NCBI GenBank assembly: GCA_012026835.1
Contig: VEPN01000018.1
Location: 1-58,672 of the forward strand
DNA length: 58,672 nucleotides
Source: Candidatus Methanoperedens sp.
Lineage (GTDB): Archaea; Halobacteriota; Methanosarcinia; Methanosarcinales; Methanoperedenaceae
Direction of reading: 5' to 3'
Shown here: piece after piece, positions 26,715 through 35,803 of the stretch
Position numbering within the stretch: the stretch's first letter is position 1
How the letters are laid out: each line of letters opens with the position of its first letter
The notes under the pieces: generated by a model
What the model was told of the DNA's origin: nothing
Database searches by the model: none
Seen by the model: the letters and a program-made list of their open reading frames with translations, nothing else
Position numbers and translations under genes: made by a program

Positions 26715-27396
26715 TCAAAATCCGTAACACATAGGGTTTTTTAATCCAGCCTCATCTGCAGGTGTTTTGCCAAGTCCCAGATGTGTTCTGACAAAATTGT
26801 AAACAATTCTTCCCAGTTCTGTAAAGGCACTTCCAGAATTTTTACTTTTGAAACCTCTCATAATATTACTTCTTTGTTTGAAGTCATCATCATGCCTCTC
26901 AATAGCGTTATTGTTATAATTTAGCCCATGCTTCTTACATGCGATTGGCACGCCAAAGAGGTCATCAATTTTCTTTCCTTGACTGGCTTCTTGTGAAAGT
27001 GGTGACAAGATTACACTTGGTTTTACTGTCGATTGAATTGATTGAGTAGTAACCTTTGCCTTTCACTTTTACATAAACCTCATCTGTGTGTACTCTACCC
27101 TTTACTTTTGGCTTCAGGTTACTTTCAAACTTTGAAATTAAATTTGCGTATTTTTTCACCCCTCTGATTTTACTGAGAGATAAACCATCCACATACAAAT
27201 GAAGGGTCTTTGCTATGATCTCCTTCGGATAGGTCATCCCCTCAAAACCATCATGCTCTATAAATGACTTCTTACATTTATTGCACCAGTATTGCTGCTT
27301 TTTGACGAATTTATTCTTGCGAGTTCCACGTTTTATGACATCTTTTTCTTCTTTACAGTACGGACAAATCATCTTCGACTCTACTAAATTATACAA
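26715..27396 (-). pseudogene. Decayed transposase (zinc-finger N-terminus, DDE core, frameshifted)
   Basis: Two overlapping frames belong to one broken transposase. The first (26965-27396) has a zinc finger CPYCKEEKDV then WCNKCKKSF, a helix-turn-helix YVDGLSLSKIRGV, and the start of the catalytic core GRVHTDEVYVKVKGKG (first Asp in TDE). The second (26715-27008) has FGVPIACKKHGLNYNNNAIERH (third acidic residue in IERH) and RTHLGLGKTPADEA near the C-terminus. They are in different frames. Together they make about 225 residues against about 320 for intact relatives, so segments before the core and around the second catalytic residue also appear to be lost. The element is dead. Confidence 0.8.
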
Positions 27397-27460
27397 ATAT
27401 ATTTTATAATATGTGCATGCTTATAAACGTTACTAATTCAAAGGAATATCCTGTTCAGGA

Positions 27461-27760
27461 TTAACTCATTCTGGACTGCTCCACACCGGAACCTTTGAGG
27501 CAGTAGCGGTCCCACCTGAGGGCCATAGCCTTCTGGACTGGACAGCCGGGACAGAGGCAACCTCTATCTATTTTAATTATTGTGCTTTTCCCGATCGCAC
27601 AGAACGTAAGTTTATTTTCTCCTGTTCCAACATATGTAGGGCAGTTCCTGCAAATGCAGATCTTGTTCAACTCCTTGATTTTGTCCTGTACCTGTTCAGG
27701 AGACATTTTGCTCATTGCTTCCATATTCTGTTCAAAAGTATTCTGTGCTTCTTTTGGCAT
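27461..27760 (-). CDS. DUF2769 cysteine-rich protein
   Basis: This 99-residue protein matches DUF2769, a small Cys-rich family common in Methanosarcinales. Cysteines lie in ICICRNCPTYVG, LTFCAIGKS, GCLCPGCPVQ and DRYCLKG, enough for one or two metal or Fe-S sites. There is no signal peptide or membrane helix, so it should be cytosolic. No function is established for the family. It is monocistronic as far as can be seen, with a decayed transposase downstream. Confidence 0.75.
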   Translation of the reverse strand: MPKEAQNTFEQNMEAMSKMSPEQVQDKIKELNKICICRNCPTYVGTGENKLTFCAIGKSTIIKIDRGCLCPGCPVQKAMALRWDRYCLKGSGVEQSRMS

Positions 27761-27873
27761 ATTTACCCCCTAAATCAACATATTAATTATTCCGGTTATG
27801 AGTATATAACGCTTTTCACAAAGGAATCTATCGGTGGTTACCAAGACCCTATAAAACCATTGGTAACTTTGTT

Positions 27874-28338
27874 TCACCCCCTTATGTCAAATAGGCTACT
27901 GAAGAAAGATTTTCTATAATGGTACACATCAAGCACCGCATCCGGGCATTCTTCGTATTTCTGGACGTAGGGATTCCTAAAATACATAGCAACAGGCTCG
28001 TGAATTCCCTTCTTTACAAGATATTGCATCATATCTTCCAGTGAAGCATCTTTTCTGAAATCAGGTTCATTCTCTATGACATTCCCATTCTGGTCGATAT
28101 TAAAACCAAGTTCTATAGCCTCATCAGAATGTGTATTAAGATGATTTTCAGTCCTTGTATAGTTTTTCGGTCCTTGTATAGTACTTGATGTTCTTGGTTT
28201 TCCTTCAGACCATAGTCTTAAACATAGCTCTTCTCGGATACTTCTCTTCACCTTCTTTGACAGAGTAAATTTTATACCAGTCAAGCCGATGAATCTATTC
28301 CAATAGCTTTTTACATGTTTATCTACATCAAACTCCAA
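27874..28338 (-). CDS. Hypothetical protein
   Basis: This 154-residue protein is not recognised. It is polar, without membrane segments, and rich in charged residues (KKVKRSIREELCLRLW near residue 28). A 13-bp direct repeat, gtccttgtatagt, occurs inside the gene at 28151-28163 and 28170-28182 and encodes a small internal duplication in different frames, which may mark slippage. The C-terminal 50 residues (YLVKKGIHEPVAMYFRNPY) look folded. The ATG lies within an AT-rich stretch. It may be a genuine accessory gene or part of a remnant. Confidence 0.5.
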   Translation of the reverse strand: MEFDVDKHVKSYWNRFIGLTGIKFTLSKKVKRSIREELCLRLWSEGKPRTSSTIQGPKNYTRTENHLNTHSDEAIELGFNIDQNGNVIENEPDFRKDASLEDMMQYLVKKGIHEPVAMYFRNPYVQKYEECPDAVLDVYHYRKSFFSSLFDIRG

Positions 28339-28583
28339 TGTTCATTCCCCCGTTTGTTTTTTTGCTAAAATAAGAATGGGGGAACGAATACTAAAGCTGT
28401 TGACTTATTTTCATATATTGTAACCGTTACACGGGCATACTGCAAGCATAAAATTAACATTAGGAGTGCTCCTATTACGATTTGATTTTCATTTGCAGAA
28501 ACATTCATAAGATAATCTGGAGCTTTTAGAATAGTAAGTGAGACACTCGGTTACATCAAGATTGGATATAAAGTTGTGATGTT

Positions 28584-29063
28584 ATGACGGTACTTGACAC
28601 AAATTTCTTAATTGATCTTCTCAGGAACAAAGCAGGTATTTCAGAAGCAGCGGATTCCCTGAAAGATCCAAAAACTACTGCCATAAATGCCTTTGAACTT
28701 TATTATGGAGCCAGGCGTTCTGCAAAACCGGAAAAAGCCGTTCTGGAGGTCAGCAATTTATTGAATTCCATTGATGTACTTGAATTCGATCATTCTGCCG
28801 CGCAAAAAGCAGGGGATATTCATGCAAACCTCATGAATTCAGGAAATCCTATTGATATTATGGATGTCCTCATAGCAGGGATTGTTTTGGCAAATAAAGA
28901 AGAGCTTATGACCAGGGATATCGAGCATTTCGACCGCATAAAGGGTCTCAGATGCAGGACACGGCAGGGTAACTTTGATACGTATCGGGCATCTTTAATC
29001 TCCATATATAGATGGCAGGCATGCCGGGATTTCCCTCTGTCGATGGGAGTCGTGCAAATTTAA
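28584..29063 (+). CDS. PIN-domain toxin (VapC-type) with unusual C-terminal tail
   Basis: The first about 125 residues are a complete VapC PIN domain: MTVLDTNFLIDLL (Asp 5), NAFELYYGARRS (Glu 38), IDIMDVLIAGIVL (Asp near 98) and LMTRDIEHFDRIKG (Asp near 116). Relatives normally end within about ten residues of FDRIKG. Here the frame runs on for about 37 residues (from RCRTRQGNFDT) with no similarity to the family, consistent with a frameshift near the end that leaves the catalytic part intact. The ATG overlaps an upstream TGA (ATGA), which suggests a former antitoxin gene. Only 23 open codons precede it, so the antitoxin is missing or decayed. Confidence 0.72.
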   Translation: MTVLDTNFLIDLLRNKAGISEAADSLKDPKTTAINAFELYYGARRSAKPEKAVLEVSNLLNSIDVLEFDHSAAQKAGDIHANLMNSGNPIDIMDVLIAGIVLANKEELMTRDIEHFDRIKGLRCRTRQGNFDTYRASLISIYRWQACRDFPLSMGVVQI

Positions 29064-29440
29064 TCCGTAACTCAGCATATTTTACGTAATATCCAAATAA
29101 AATGTTTATTTAAAATAACTTATATTTATATTAAAGTATTTTTAGACGCTTTTTGTATATTTTAACACCGCAAAGAGCGCAAAGTTCGCAAAGAACAATT
29201 ATTATAACCTTTGCGCTCTTTGCGTACTTTGCGGTGAGTTATTTGAATATGAGTTACTCGTGTTTATTTACGTAATATGATATTTTTGTGCTTTCGAACT
29301 GCTGCGATAGAATATATCCACATATTACCTAAATTAGGCGGAGTTAAGGTTTAATATCCGAGGATGCACGCTTCTTCTGAGAGTCACCGACTCCCAAATG
29401 AATTCGAAGACATCTACGGGGTGAAGGGATTATCTGTTGT
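29064..29440. other. Intergenic region, 377 bp
   Basis: No convincing gene. It contains the hairpin repeat at 29166-29236, AT-rich flanks with acgtaatat at both 29081-29089 and 29270-29278, and a short stem (gagagtc / gactccc, 29379-29395) between the VapC gene and the convergent hypothetical gene. Confidence 0.6.
29166..29236. repeat. Hairpin repeat of the 'cgcaaag' type
   Basis: The left arm (29166-29193, caccgcaaag then repeated cgcaaag) pairs with the right arm (29208-29236, ending ctttgcggtg) around an AT-rich loop. The arms are themselves built from three cgcaaag units each with only a few mismatches. This type of CGCAAAG repeat is widespread in intergenic regions of Methanosarcinales and some bacteria. 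It may form a strong RNA or DNA stem; no gene is present. Confidence 0.8.
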
Positions 29441-30382
29441 CTATGTCATATCTAATGCCTTGGATAAAGCATCCTTCGATATATAGCAATCATTGATTAT
29501 AAAGTTAACACGATCCATTTCTTTTATAACTCCAACTTTGACACCTTTTTCTTGTTCAACAGTTTCTTTTGAAAGGATAATAAATTCTTTACACAAGTCA
29601 TTTGAAAACTCTTTCTTTTGAACAGGAATTAATTCGCAGAGTGTAGATAAAGTGTTGATGACAAAGTATGGAACAAACTCTAATATTTTGGAGGCAGTAT
29701 TCATTACAGGGATGGATTTACGAAACTCTAAATCAAATATCAGTACCTTTCCTTCTTCTATTCCTGATATTGTCATACAACATTCTTGCATTGTCAATAA
29801 ACTGCCATAATGGGCTACATAGCTCCTGGTCGGAGATTTCCCCATTAGAACTTCACTTTCAAAAAGCCACTTGCTATCTTTTAGCAGTCCGATTATTTTT
29901 TCATTGGATTCACTCTTTTTGGAATTTTCAAGCGCGTTTTTAAGCTTTGAAAAGAAATTTACTTGATGACCTGGTAATCTCTTGGTAATTAAAAATGTAA
30001 GGGCGTCCAAACATGCCCTTGCCTGTAATATAAGTGCTTCGAATTCGAAAACAAGCTCCTTCTCCAAATAACAAATAGTTAATCCTCGGACATCTTTATT
30101 TTTCAATTGCTCTTTTAGTCCAGTTAGTAAATTTTCTTTGATGTTTTTTATGTTACGAAGATGATATAACACCCCCTGTAATTTATATAAACAGCTATCT
30201 ATTAAAATAAATGCAGTTCGTGATTCGGCGCTGATGTTAGTCTCAGTTGATGCATTTGCGACAATCTTTCCAATTTCATCAATTTTAAAAACAGGTGCCT
30301 CACTTAACATTCCATAATCAAACCTTCTGTCTGCTATTGCCACAAAGTTATAATTTTTTCCTTGTTCATTCACTGTGGACAT
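29441..30382 (-). CDS. Hypothetical protein, possible HEPN-like fold
   Basis: This 313-residue cytosolic protein is not recognised. It is mainly helical in its middle, with FEFEALILQARACLDALTFLITKRL near residue 115 and KSPTRSYVAHYGSLLTMQ near 185. The R-S-Y-V-A-H spacing loosely resembles the R-x4-H active-site signature of HEPN nucleases, but this is weak. The C-terminus (EKGVKVGVIKEMDRVNFIINDCYISKDA) looks like a separate small domain. It is monocistronic and AT-rich, and lies next to a lone PIN toxin and a repeat, so it may be accessory. Its start at 30382 is supported only by the frame. Confidence 0.5.
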   Translation of the reverse strand: MSTVNEQGKNYNFVAIADRRFDYGMLSEAPVFKIDEIGKIVANASTETNISAESRTAFILIDSCLYKLQGVLYHLRNIKNIKENLLTGLKEQLKNKDVRGLTICYLEKELVFEFEALILQARACLDALTFLITKRLPGHQVNFFSKLKNALENSKKSESNEKIIGLLKDSKWLFESEVLMGKSPTRSYVAHYGSLLTMQECCMTISGIEEGKVLIFDLEFRKSIPVMNTASKILEFVPYFVINTLSTLCELIPVQKKEFSNDLCKEFIILSKETVEQEKGVKVGVIKEMDRVNFIINDCYISKDALSKALDMT

Positions 30383-30604
30383 TCAATAATCTTCCTTCAT
30401 TATGAAATAATTTTATTATTTTTCTCAATTATATTCAAATGTATCCTGCTCAGAAATATACTTTTTGACGACATCCCACATATCCACCGAAACAAGTCAG
30501 TGCCAAGAAATGATCTTATCATCTTTCCCATCTGTGATGGTAAAAAACAAGTGGCCAGTAAAGACTATATGGTGAAAGTAAAAATACAAGATAAAAGTCA
30601 CCTC

Positions 30605-30655
30605 CGAACCCGAAACAAACCCACAAACCTCCAGCCAGAGTGCGTTTCAGGTTCG
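30605..30655 (-). terminator. Stem-loop downstream of the fmd operon
   Basis: cgaacccgaaac (30605-30616) and gtttcaggttcg (30644-30655) are complementary over 12 bp with one wobble, enclosing 27 bases. It begins 15 bp after the fmdB stop on the minus strand. There is no long T-run after it, so it may protect the mRNA 3' end rather than end transcription. Confidence 0.4.
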
Positions 30656-30669
30656 TATCATTTCGCTGT

Positions 30670-31899
30670 TTATCTCAGCTTCTTGATCCTCTCAAATAAC
30701 TGCTTCATCGTATCTTCATTGCTCTGCGTGAACTCAAAAGGCGATTTCGTGAATGGCTGGAAATACACAGGCACATCATCCAGCCTGTAGAACGTGCCGT
30801 CGCATTCCATGGCATCGATAACGCCGGACAATACCACATCAGAAGCCAGCGTTGTCGGGCACGGGGCGATGTCAATGCATGCCATGGGTATTTTCTTCAG
30901 GTATTCGGCGCATGTTGCAGGGAAATGAGAAACAAGGTCAGCAGACATTACAAATCGCGCAAAATCAATCCCGAAAGGATAGCCGTAGAGATAGGAAGCA
31001 ATCTGGTTAAAACCTGCGACATTGCAGTGACCGCGAAGCGCACCAATCACGAACTTGGTGTGGTTGTTGAGTTCCTTTACGAGGTTGAACGCAAGCTCGG
31101 CATTCCTGTGCTTCCCGTATGAAGATGCGATACCCAGGCCCACATAGATCGCCCCGAAATTTGTGCTTTTCATCATCCCAAGCATTTCTTCCATAGTAGA
31201 GATGGGAACGCCGGTTATTTCCTCAACCGAGGAATGGGGCTTCTTCCCATGAAGGAGTGTCAGGAGAGCGGACAGCAGTTCATAATCAGTGTTAGGCCGA
31301 AGCTGTACATGCAGGTCGGAAGCATCAGCCGTGATACTTCTTCTCGGGTCAACAGTAATTATCGTCCTGTCAAACCTCCCGCGCTTTGTCCAGTATCCCC
31401 GCGGGAAAACGCTGTACCGTGACATGTGCCTGGGCATGGATTCAAGCGGGTTGGTTCCCCAGTAAATCGCAAGGCTGCCCCTCTGCTTTGGCTGGCCTGC
31501 TGTGGATCCTACTCTTCCTGCTTCCTGTATGCCCATGGCAGTCGGACCGTGGCATTCGGTGGCGTTGGAATCCACCACTGCACCCAGATACTCGGCAATA
31601 TGCAGACCCACCTCCATTGCTTCGCAGGAGGTCTCACTACCCATGAAAAGAAGAGGACGCTTTGCGTTTACCAGGATCTCGGCAGCTCTGTCCAGCGCTT
31701 CATTCCATTGCGCTTTCCTGAATGTTCCATTATCTTTAATCTGCGGCTCTTTTATCCTGTGGTGGCTCACAAGCTCATGGAATTTGGCGTTTCCCATCTT
31801 ACACGCATTCTTAACATTGATGCTTTCACCATCGTAATCCACCTGTATGTCATCACATGATGCCCCGCACACAGGGCAGATTATATTCTTGCTGACCAT
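30670..31899 (-). CDS. fmdB: Formylmethanofuran dehydrogenase subunit B, internally shortened
   Basis: FmdB carries the Mo/W-bis(pyranopterin) active site and a [4Fe-4S] cluster that interconvert formate-level CO2 and formyl groups on the (reverse) methanogenesis pathway. The cluster motif IICPVCGASCDD is at the N-terminus. The metal ligand is the Cys in NATECHGPTAMG near residue 118, so it is a Cys rather than a Sec enzyme. The protein has 409 residues; relatives have about 430-435. After YGYPFGIDFAR it goes straight to FVMSADLV. The usual intervening segment of about 24 residues, which carries a GYPxxxPGEY-like motif, is absent although the frame is kept. It is last in the operon, 1 bp from fmdD. 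The loss may inactivate it. Confidence 0.88.
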   Translation of the reverse strand: MVSKNIICPVCGASCDDIQVDYDGESINVKNACKMGNAKFHELVSHHRIKEPQIKDNGTFRKAQWNEALDRAAEILVNAKRPLLFMGSETSCEAMEVGLHIAEYLGAVVDSNATECHGPTAMGIQEAGRVGSTAGQPKQRGSLAIYWGTNPLESMPRHMSRYSVFPRGYWTKRGRFDRTIITVDPRRSITADASDLHVQLRPNTDYELLSALLTLLHGKKPHSSVEEITGVPISTMEEMLGMMKSTNFGAIYVGLGIASSYGKHRNAELAFNLVKELNNHTKFVIGALRGHCNVAGFNQIASYLYGYPFGIDFARFVMSADLVSHFPATCAEYLKKIPMACIDIAPCPTTLASDVVLSGVIDAMECDGTFYRLDDVPVYFQPFTKSPFEFTQSNEDTMKQLFERIKKLR

Positions 31900-31900
31900 A

Positions 31901-32296
31901 TTATCTCCTCCCTGCGTAAACTCTCAATACTATGTCTTCTGCGCTCTTCACTTCTTCATCCGTTGCTTCTATGAACACCGGACTTCCCTTGTAGAGTGGA
32001 GACCCTGTGGAGAAAGTCTCAGGTTCCACAACCACGTTCGGCCATATCGATCTTGGCATGAATATCTGTTCCTCTGTCACCGAATCCTCACACTTTGCAG
32101 TAACAACGACTTCGCGCGTTCCATCATTTGAAATTATTTTCACACACTTCGGGCTACCCAGTTCTTTAAATATCCTGGGATGGATCACCGCCACCGCGCA
32201 CTCCTTCTGGTATCCAGGCGAAAGTTTGTCACCACCCTTGGCGAACTTCCCCTCGTTTATCGTGCTTCCTGAGTTCAATAATACCCTGATCCTCAT
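31901..32296 (-). CDS. fmdD: Formylmethanofuran dehydrogenase subunit D
   Basis: This 131-residue subunit corresponds to the C-terminal beta-barrel (molydopterin-binding) domain of Mo/W oxidoreductases, which in this enzyme is a separate protein that closes over the pterin cofactor held by FmdB. Visible are the N-terminal LNSGSTINEGKFAKGGDKLSPGY and the central IKISNDGTREVVVTAK-like strand (here VKIISNDGTREVVV). Length is normal and the frame intact. It lies between fmdC (3 bp gap) and fmdB (1 bp gap) in the usual order. Confidence 0.9.
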   Translation of the reverse strand: MRIRVLLNSGSTINEGKFAKGGDKLSPGYQKECAVAVIHPRIFKELGSPKCVKIISNDGTREVVVTAKCEDSVTEEQIFMPRSIWPNVVVEPETFSTGSPLYKGSPVFIEATDEEVKSAEDIVLRVYAGRR

Positions 32297-32299
32297 TCT

Positions 32300-32993
32300 T
32301 CACACCCCCTCATTGGCTGATGCATACAAAATTCCTTTATGTGCCTTGCTTATCGCATAGTCACCGGTGAATTTCATGAATTCTCCTGATATTACCGTTT
32401 CACCGGCTTTCGGGTTCTTTTCAGTGCCTGCATACTCAAAGCCTGGCGATAATTGCCTGATCTTCCCGCCTACGACAAATAATCCGCCTGACATTTGCGC
32501 GCCCACCCCGCGGATCGCATCGCCTTTTACCACAATAAGACCGCTATTCATTCTTATCCCTGCGAAATTCTCAACGCTGCCGCCAACATGGATCTCACCG
32601 CCACTCATTCCGCCTCCGAGCTGGCTCCTGGCGTTACCGTCTATCAGTATCTTCCCTCCATTCATTCCGCGCCAGCTTCCCCTGTAGGCACATCCAACAT
32701 GGTCGCCGGCATTCCCGGTTATGTGCAGAGTCCCGCCTTTCATCTCCATTCCGGCCCATGAGCCTGCATTACCTTTCACGAGGATGCTTCCTCCTATCAT
32801 TTCAGAGCCTGCATGCATACCTGCTGAGCCTCTTATCACTATCTCTCCGGCAGACATTCCGTGCCCGATGTGTTTCACCCTGGGCACATCGCCTTCGATA
32901 ATGATCTTCGTATCTGCGGCCGTACTGGCTGAATTCCCTTCAACATCAAAGAATTCAGAAGCTGCCTTTTGGCCTTAGTATTACTTCGCCCAT
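32300..32993 (-). pseudogene. fmdC: Formylmethanofuran dehydrogenase subunit C, frameshifted near the start
   Basis: FmdC forms a beta-helix of GXGXG-type repeats that joins subunits. The repeats are complete from MPRVKHIGHGMSAGEIVI (32887) on, for example GSAGMHAGSEMIGGSILVKG. The proper ATG lies at 32991-32993, 5 bp after the fmdA stop, and begins MGEVILRPK. That frame hits a TGA after 12 codons. Skipping one A in the run of four at 32967-32970 (minus strand) restores ...AASEFFDVEGNSAS and continues into the repeats. So one extra base separates the first nine codons from the rest. Internal starts could still give the 195-residue core. This may be a true lesion, a sequencing error or, less likely, programmed frameshifting. 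Confidence 0.85.
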
Positions 32994-32998
32994 CACAT

Positions 32999-34771
32999 TC
33001 ACCTCCCAACGATCGCTTCAAGGGGTTTGTTTACCTGGATCGGCGCTGGATTGCGAATATACTTATCAGGCACGGGGTAATTCGCAAAGCCAAGGGTGTA
33101 GTACTTGAACCACTGTTTAACGTCTTTTAACATTTCTTCCTCGATCCCATCATCCACATGCGGTTCGGTAAAGTATGTCCTGCCATATGGTACTGACATT
33201 ATCTCCCCGTTCAGTGCTACTACCCCACCATCCTTGATTGTATAGGCGGCGTTCTGGAATCCTCGTATGATCTTCGTGTAGTCATTTACATCAAATTTCG
33301 TCGGATCGAAGTCGTATATCGTAACATCCCCATCCGCTCCTGCTCCGAGATGACCTTTCCTGTGAGCTATTCCCACTGTCTTTGCAGGATTCGCCCTCGT
33401 GAGAATCGCTATCTCATACAATGTCATCTCGCGCTCGATGCCCCCGAGGCTGCTCCTGTCCCGCGCCCACTTGTGGCATTCAGCAAGAGTGGCTTCTCTT
33501 GCTTTCTTTGACATTATCCATGCGATCAACTGGGGGTATTTGGTAAATGGACCTCCGTTAGGATGATCGGTGGTCAGGATAGTCTTCCAGGGATCATTCA
33601 CAAGCAGCAAAAGTTCAAGCCCGATAGCCCATTCCACGCTGTGTACCGGGTTTGCTTTCAGGTAATTGAATGTGAGTATACCAGAACCGCACTCAAGCTC
33701 AATGTCCTTATTAGACCACTTGTTGCCCGTGAGCTTATAGAGATTATGTATCGCAGACCCATCTCCGGTCATTACTGTTGCAGGCCCGAAAGGAACGGCG
33801 CCGTTATCTATCACGACATGATCGGATTTATTCACATAATCTACAATACCTTTTGCCCCGGAGGCAAAATCCATCCATGAGGTGCCGCCGAACGCGTTGA
33901 ACTGGGCATGCGCAAGATATACGCTTTGTTTTCTCTGCGGATCGCTCTTTGTCTTTTGCCATTCTACATCCATATTGCATTCGACCTTAACATCACGTGT
34001 CACGTCTAGAGAATCCCTTGTGATTTCCCAGCATCCCGGATGCCCCAGATTATTGGCATGAAGGTGCAGTGACATGGGCATTCCCAGCATTTCGTTCACT
34101 TCTGCAAGGCCGTGAATAACTTCCCTTGAAGTTATCCCGAAGTGGATGTTCGGCTCATCAAGAGAACTCACGTTCTTTCCCCATCCCCAGTTCTCAACCC
34201 CGGCGGGATTGACGCATTTTATGCCGTAGGCTTTATGCGTCCTCATCATCCAGGCGACATATGCCGCAGCTTTCTCAATATTCCCTTCTTTCAGGTAGCG
34301 CATTATGAACCAGTTATTGCCAAGCACCAGGTATCCGCCCATATCAAGGATCGGTGTGTTGCGCATCTCTTCATGGGTATGCCGTGCTTCCATCGGGGGT
34401 ATTGCAGCCTCAAAGACCGTAGTATATCCCATTTTTGCATAATCATAGCCCTGGACATACACCGAAGGCACGGTATTCCCGCTGCCGCTGTGGGTGAGAT
34501 CTCATTTCTTTGTCACCCATTTATAGCGGTCCTCAGGACACATCATCCTTCCTGTGTTTACCTTTGCGCCTGCAACATGGGAGTGCGAGTCAACACCCCC
34601 AAGCATCACGGTCTTACCTTTCGCATCAATTATCTTTGCATCCCGGAGATTTGCGCCCGTGAGGTCTTCCACGATCTTTCCATCTTTGATAAAAATATCC
34701 TTTATTTCCCCGTCAATTTCATTCAATGGATCGAAAACATATCCATTTCTTATAACCATTGTACCAAGCAT
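32999..34771 (-). pseudogene. fmdA: Formylmethanofuran dehydrogenase subunit A, interrupted by an in-frame TGA
   Basis: FmdA is the amidohydrolase-type subunit that handles the formyl group (formate plus methanofuran). Residues 1-89 include the metal-binding GGVDSHSHVAG (His 63, His 65). At codon 90 the frame has TGA (34502-34504) and then continues in the same frame with DLTHSGSGNTVPSVYVQGYDY to the normal end at 32999, about 590 codons in all. Later key residues such as the Asp in ILTTDHPNGGPF are present. The stop falls at a position that varies in the family, so a CGA-to-TGA or similar single change would explain it. No SECIS-like element was recognised. The ATG overlaps the fmdF stop by one base. 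Confidence 0.9.
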
Positions 34772-35800
34772 TATGCCACCTCCCTTTTCTCAAGCCGTAT
34801 CGCATCAGTTGGACATATCAGGCTGCATGTAGCACACGAGCCGCATACTTCCTGATTTACCACATTCACTTTGCCGTTTTCAACCTCAAGCAGGGGTTTT
34901 TCATCGAGTTCATTGAGATGTCCTGCTGCAAGATAAGGATCTGACAACGAATTGACAGGGCAGGCGATAACGCAATTGCCGCAGCCAAGGCACGCCTCTT
35001 CGTCTGTGACAAGTATTGAGGTCAGAACAGGTCTTGGAGTCGGCTCTGCGGTGAGCTTTTTCTCAAATACCTGCTTTTTCTTCATGTCGGGCAGGATAGC
35101 GGTCTTCCTGACTGTTATCGCCCCTACCGGACAGGCTACAGAGCATGCGCCGCAGTATATGCAGGCATCCTTCCTGTGTGTCACTTTCTCAACCCTCTCG
35201 CCAGCTTTCCACTCCTTATTAAAAAGAGCATCGCATGGACATGTCTGAACGCATGTACGGCATGCCTGGCAAACATTCTCATCTCTTTGAAAATTCCCCG
35301 GAAAAGGGTTTCTCCATTGTTATTGCCTCAACAGGGCATATTGAGGCGCACCACCCGCAGTGCACGCAGCATTTCAGATCGATTGTGGTTTTGCCATCCA
35401 TGCTGAGGCTTCCATCCTGAGCAAGCTTTCGTTTCTGCACATCTATACACTCCTGCGGGCACACTTCTTCGCACATCCCGCAGCGAACGCATTTTTTATC
35501 AACCACTGTGGGTTTTAAGGCACCTTAGAGATAAGAGTCATCCATCTCCACTTTGCCAGCTTTTCGCACTTCCAGCGCGCCTGTCGGGCAAACTTTCGCG
35601 CACATACTGCATATCGTGCATCCCCCGGTCCCTTTCTGGAGAAAGTCCTTGTTGATCAATCCCCGCGCTACGGCTCCCACCGAGCCTATGACTATTTTCT
35701 CTTTTGGGCATATCATTGTACATGTTGCGCATCCTATACACTTTTCCGGAATATACACAAGAGTCTTATCTTCCTTTGTCTGGAACACTACCTCTTTCAT
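34771..35800 (-). pseudogene. fmdF: Polyferredoxin subunit FmdF, with in-frame TAA and a frameshift
   Basis: Intact FmdF/FwdF is a chain of [4Fe-4S] domains of about 350 residues that carries electrons to and from the dehydrogenase. Here the 1030 bp hold its whole length in three pieces. Piece 1 (35525-35800) starts MKEVVFQTKEDKTLVYIPEKCIGC and ends at TAA (35525-35527). The same frame continues as GALKPTVVDKKCVRCGMCEE, as in a continuous protein. Piece 2 ends at TGA 35279-35281. Skipping one T in the run of four at 35290-35293 (minus strand) restores RDENVCQACRTCVQTCPC and joins piece 3, which ends at 34771. At least eight Cys-x2-Cys-x2-Cys clusters are visible. Separate short ferredoxins could still be made. 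Confidence 0.85.
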
Positions 35801-35803
35801 ATA

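Noticed and set aside
30362-30790. 142-codon plus-strand frame across the fmdB end
   Set aside because: Overlaps fmdB and the next gene on the other strand, no recognised domain; the region holds a stem-loop instead.
34502-34504. Selenocysteine at the fmdA TGA
   Set aside because: The position is variable in the family, not a catalytic Cys/Sec site, and no SECIS-like element was recognised. The active-site residue of FmdB here is Cys.
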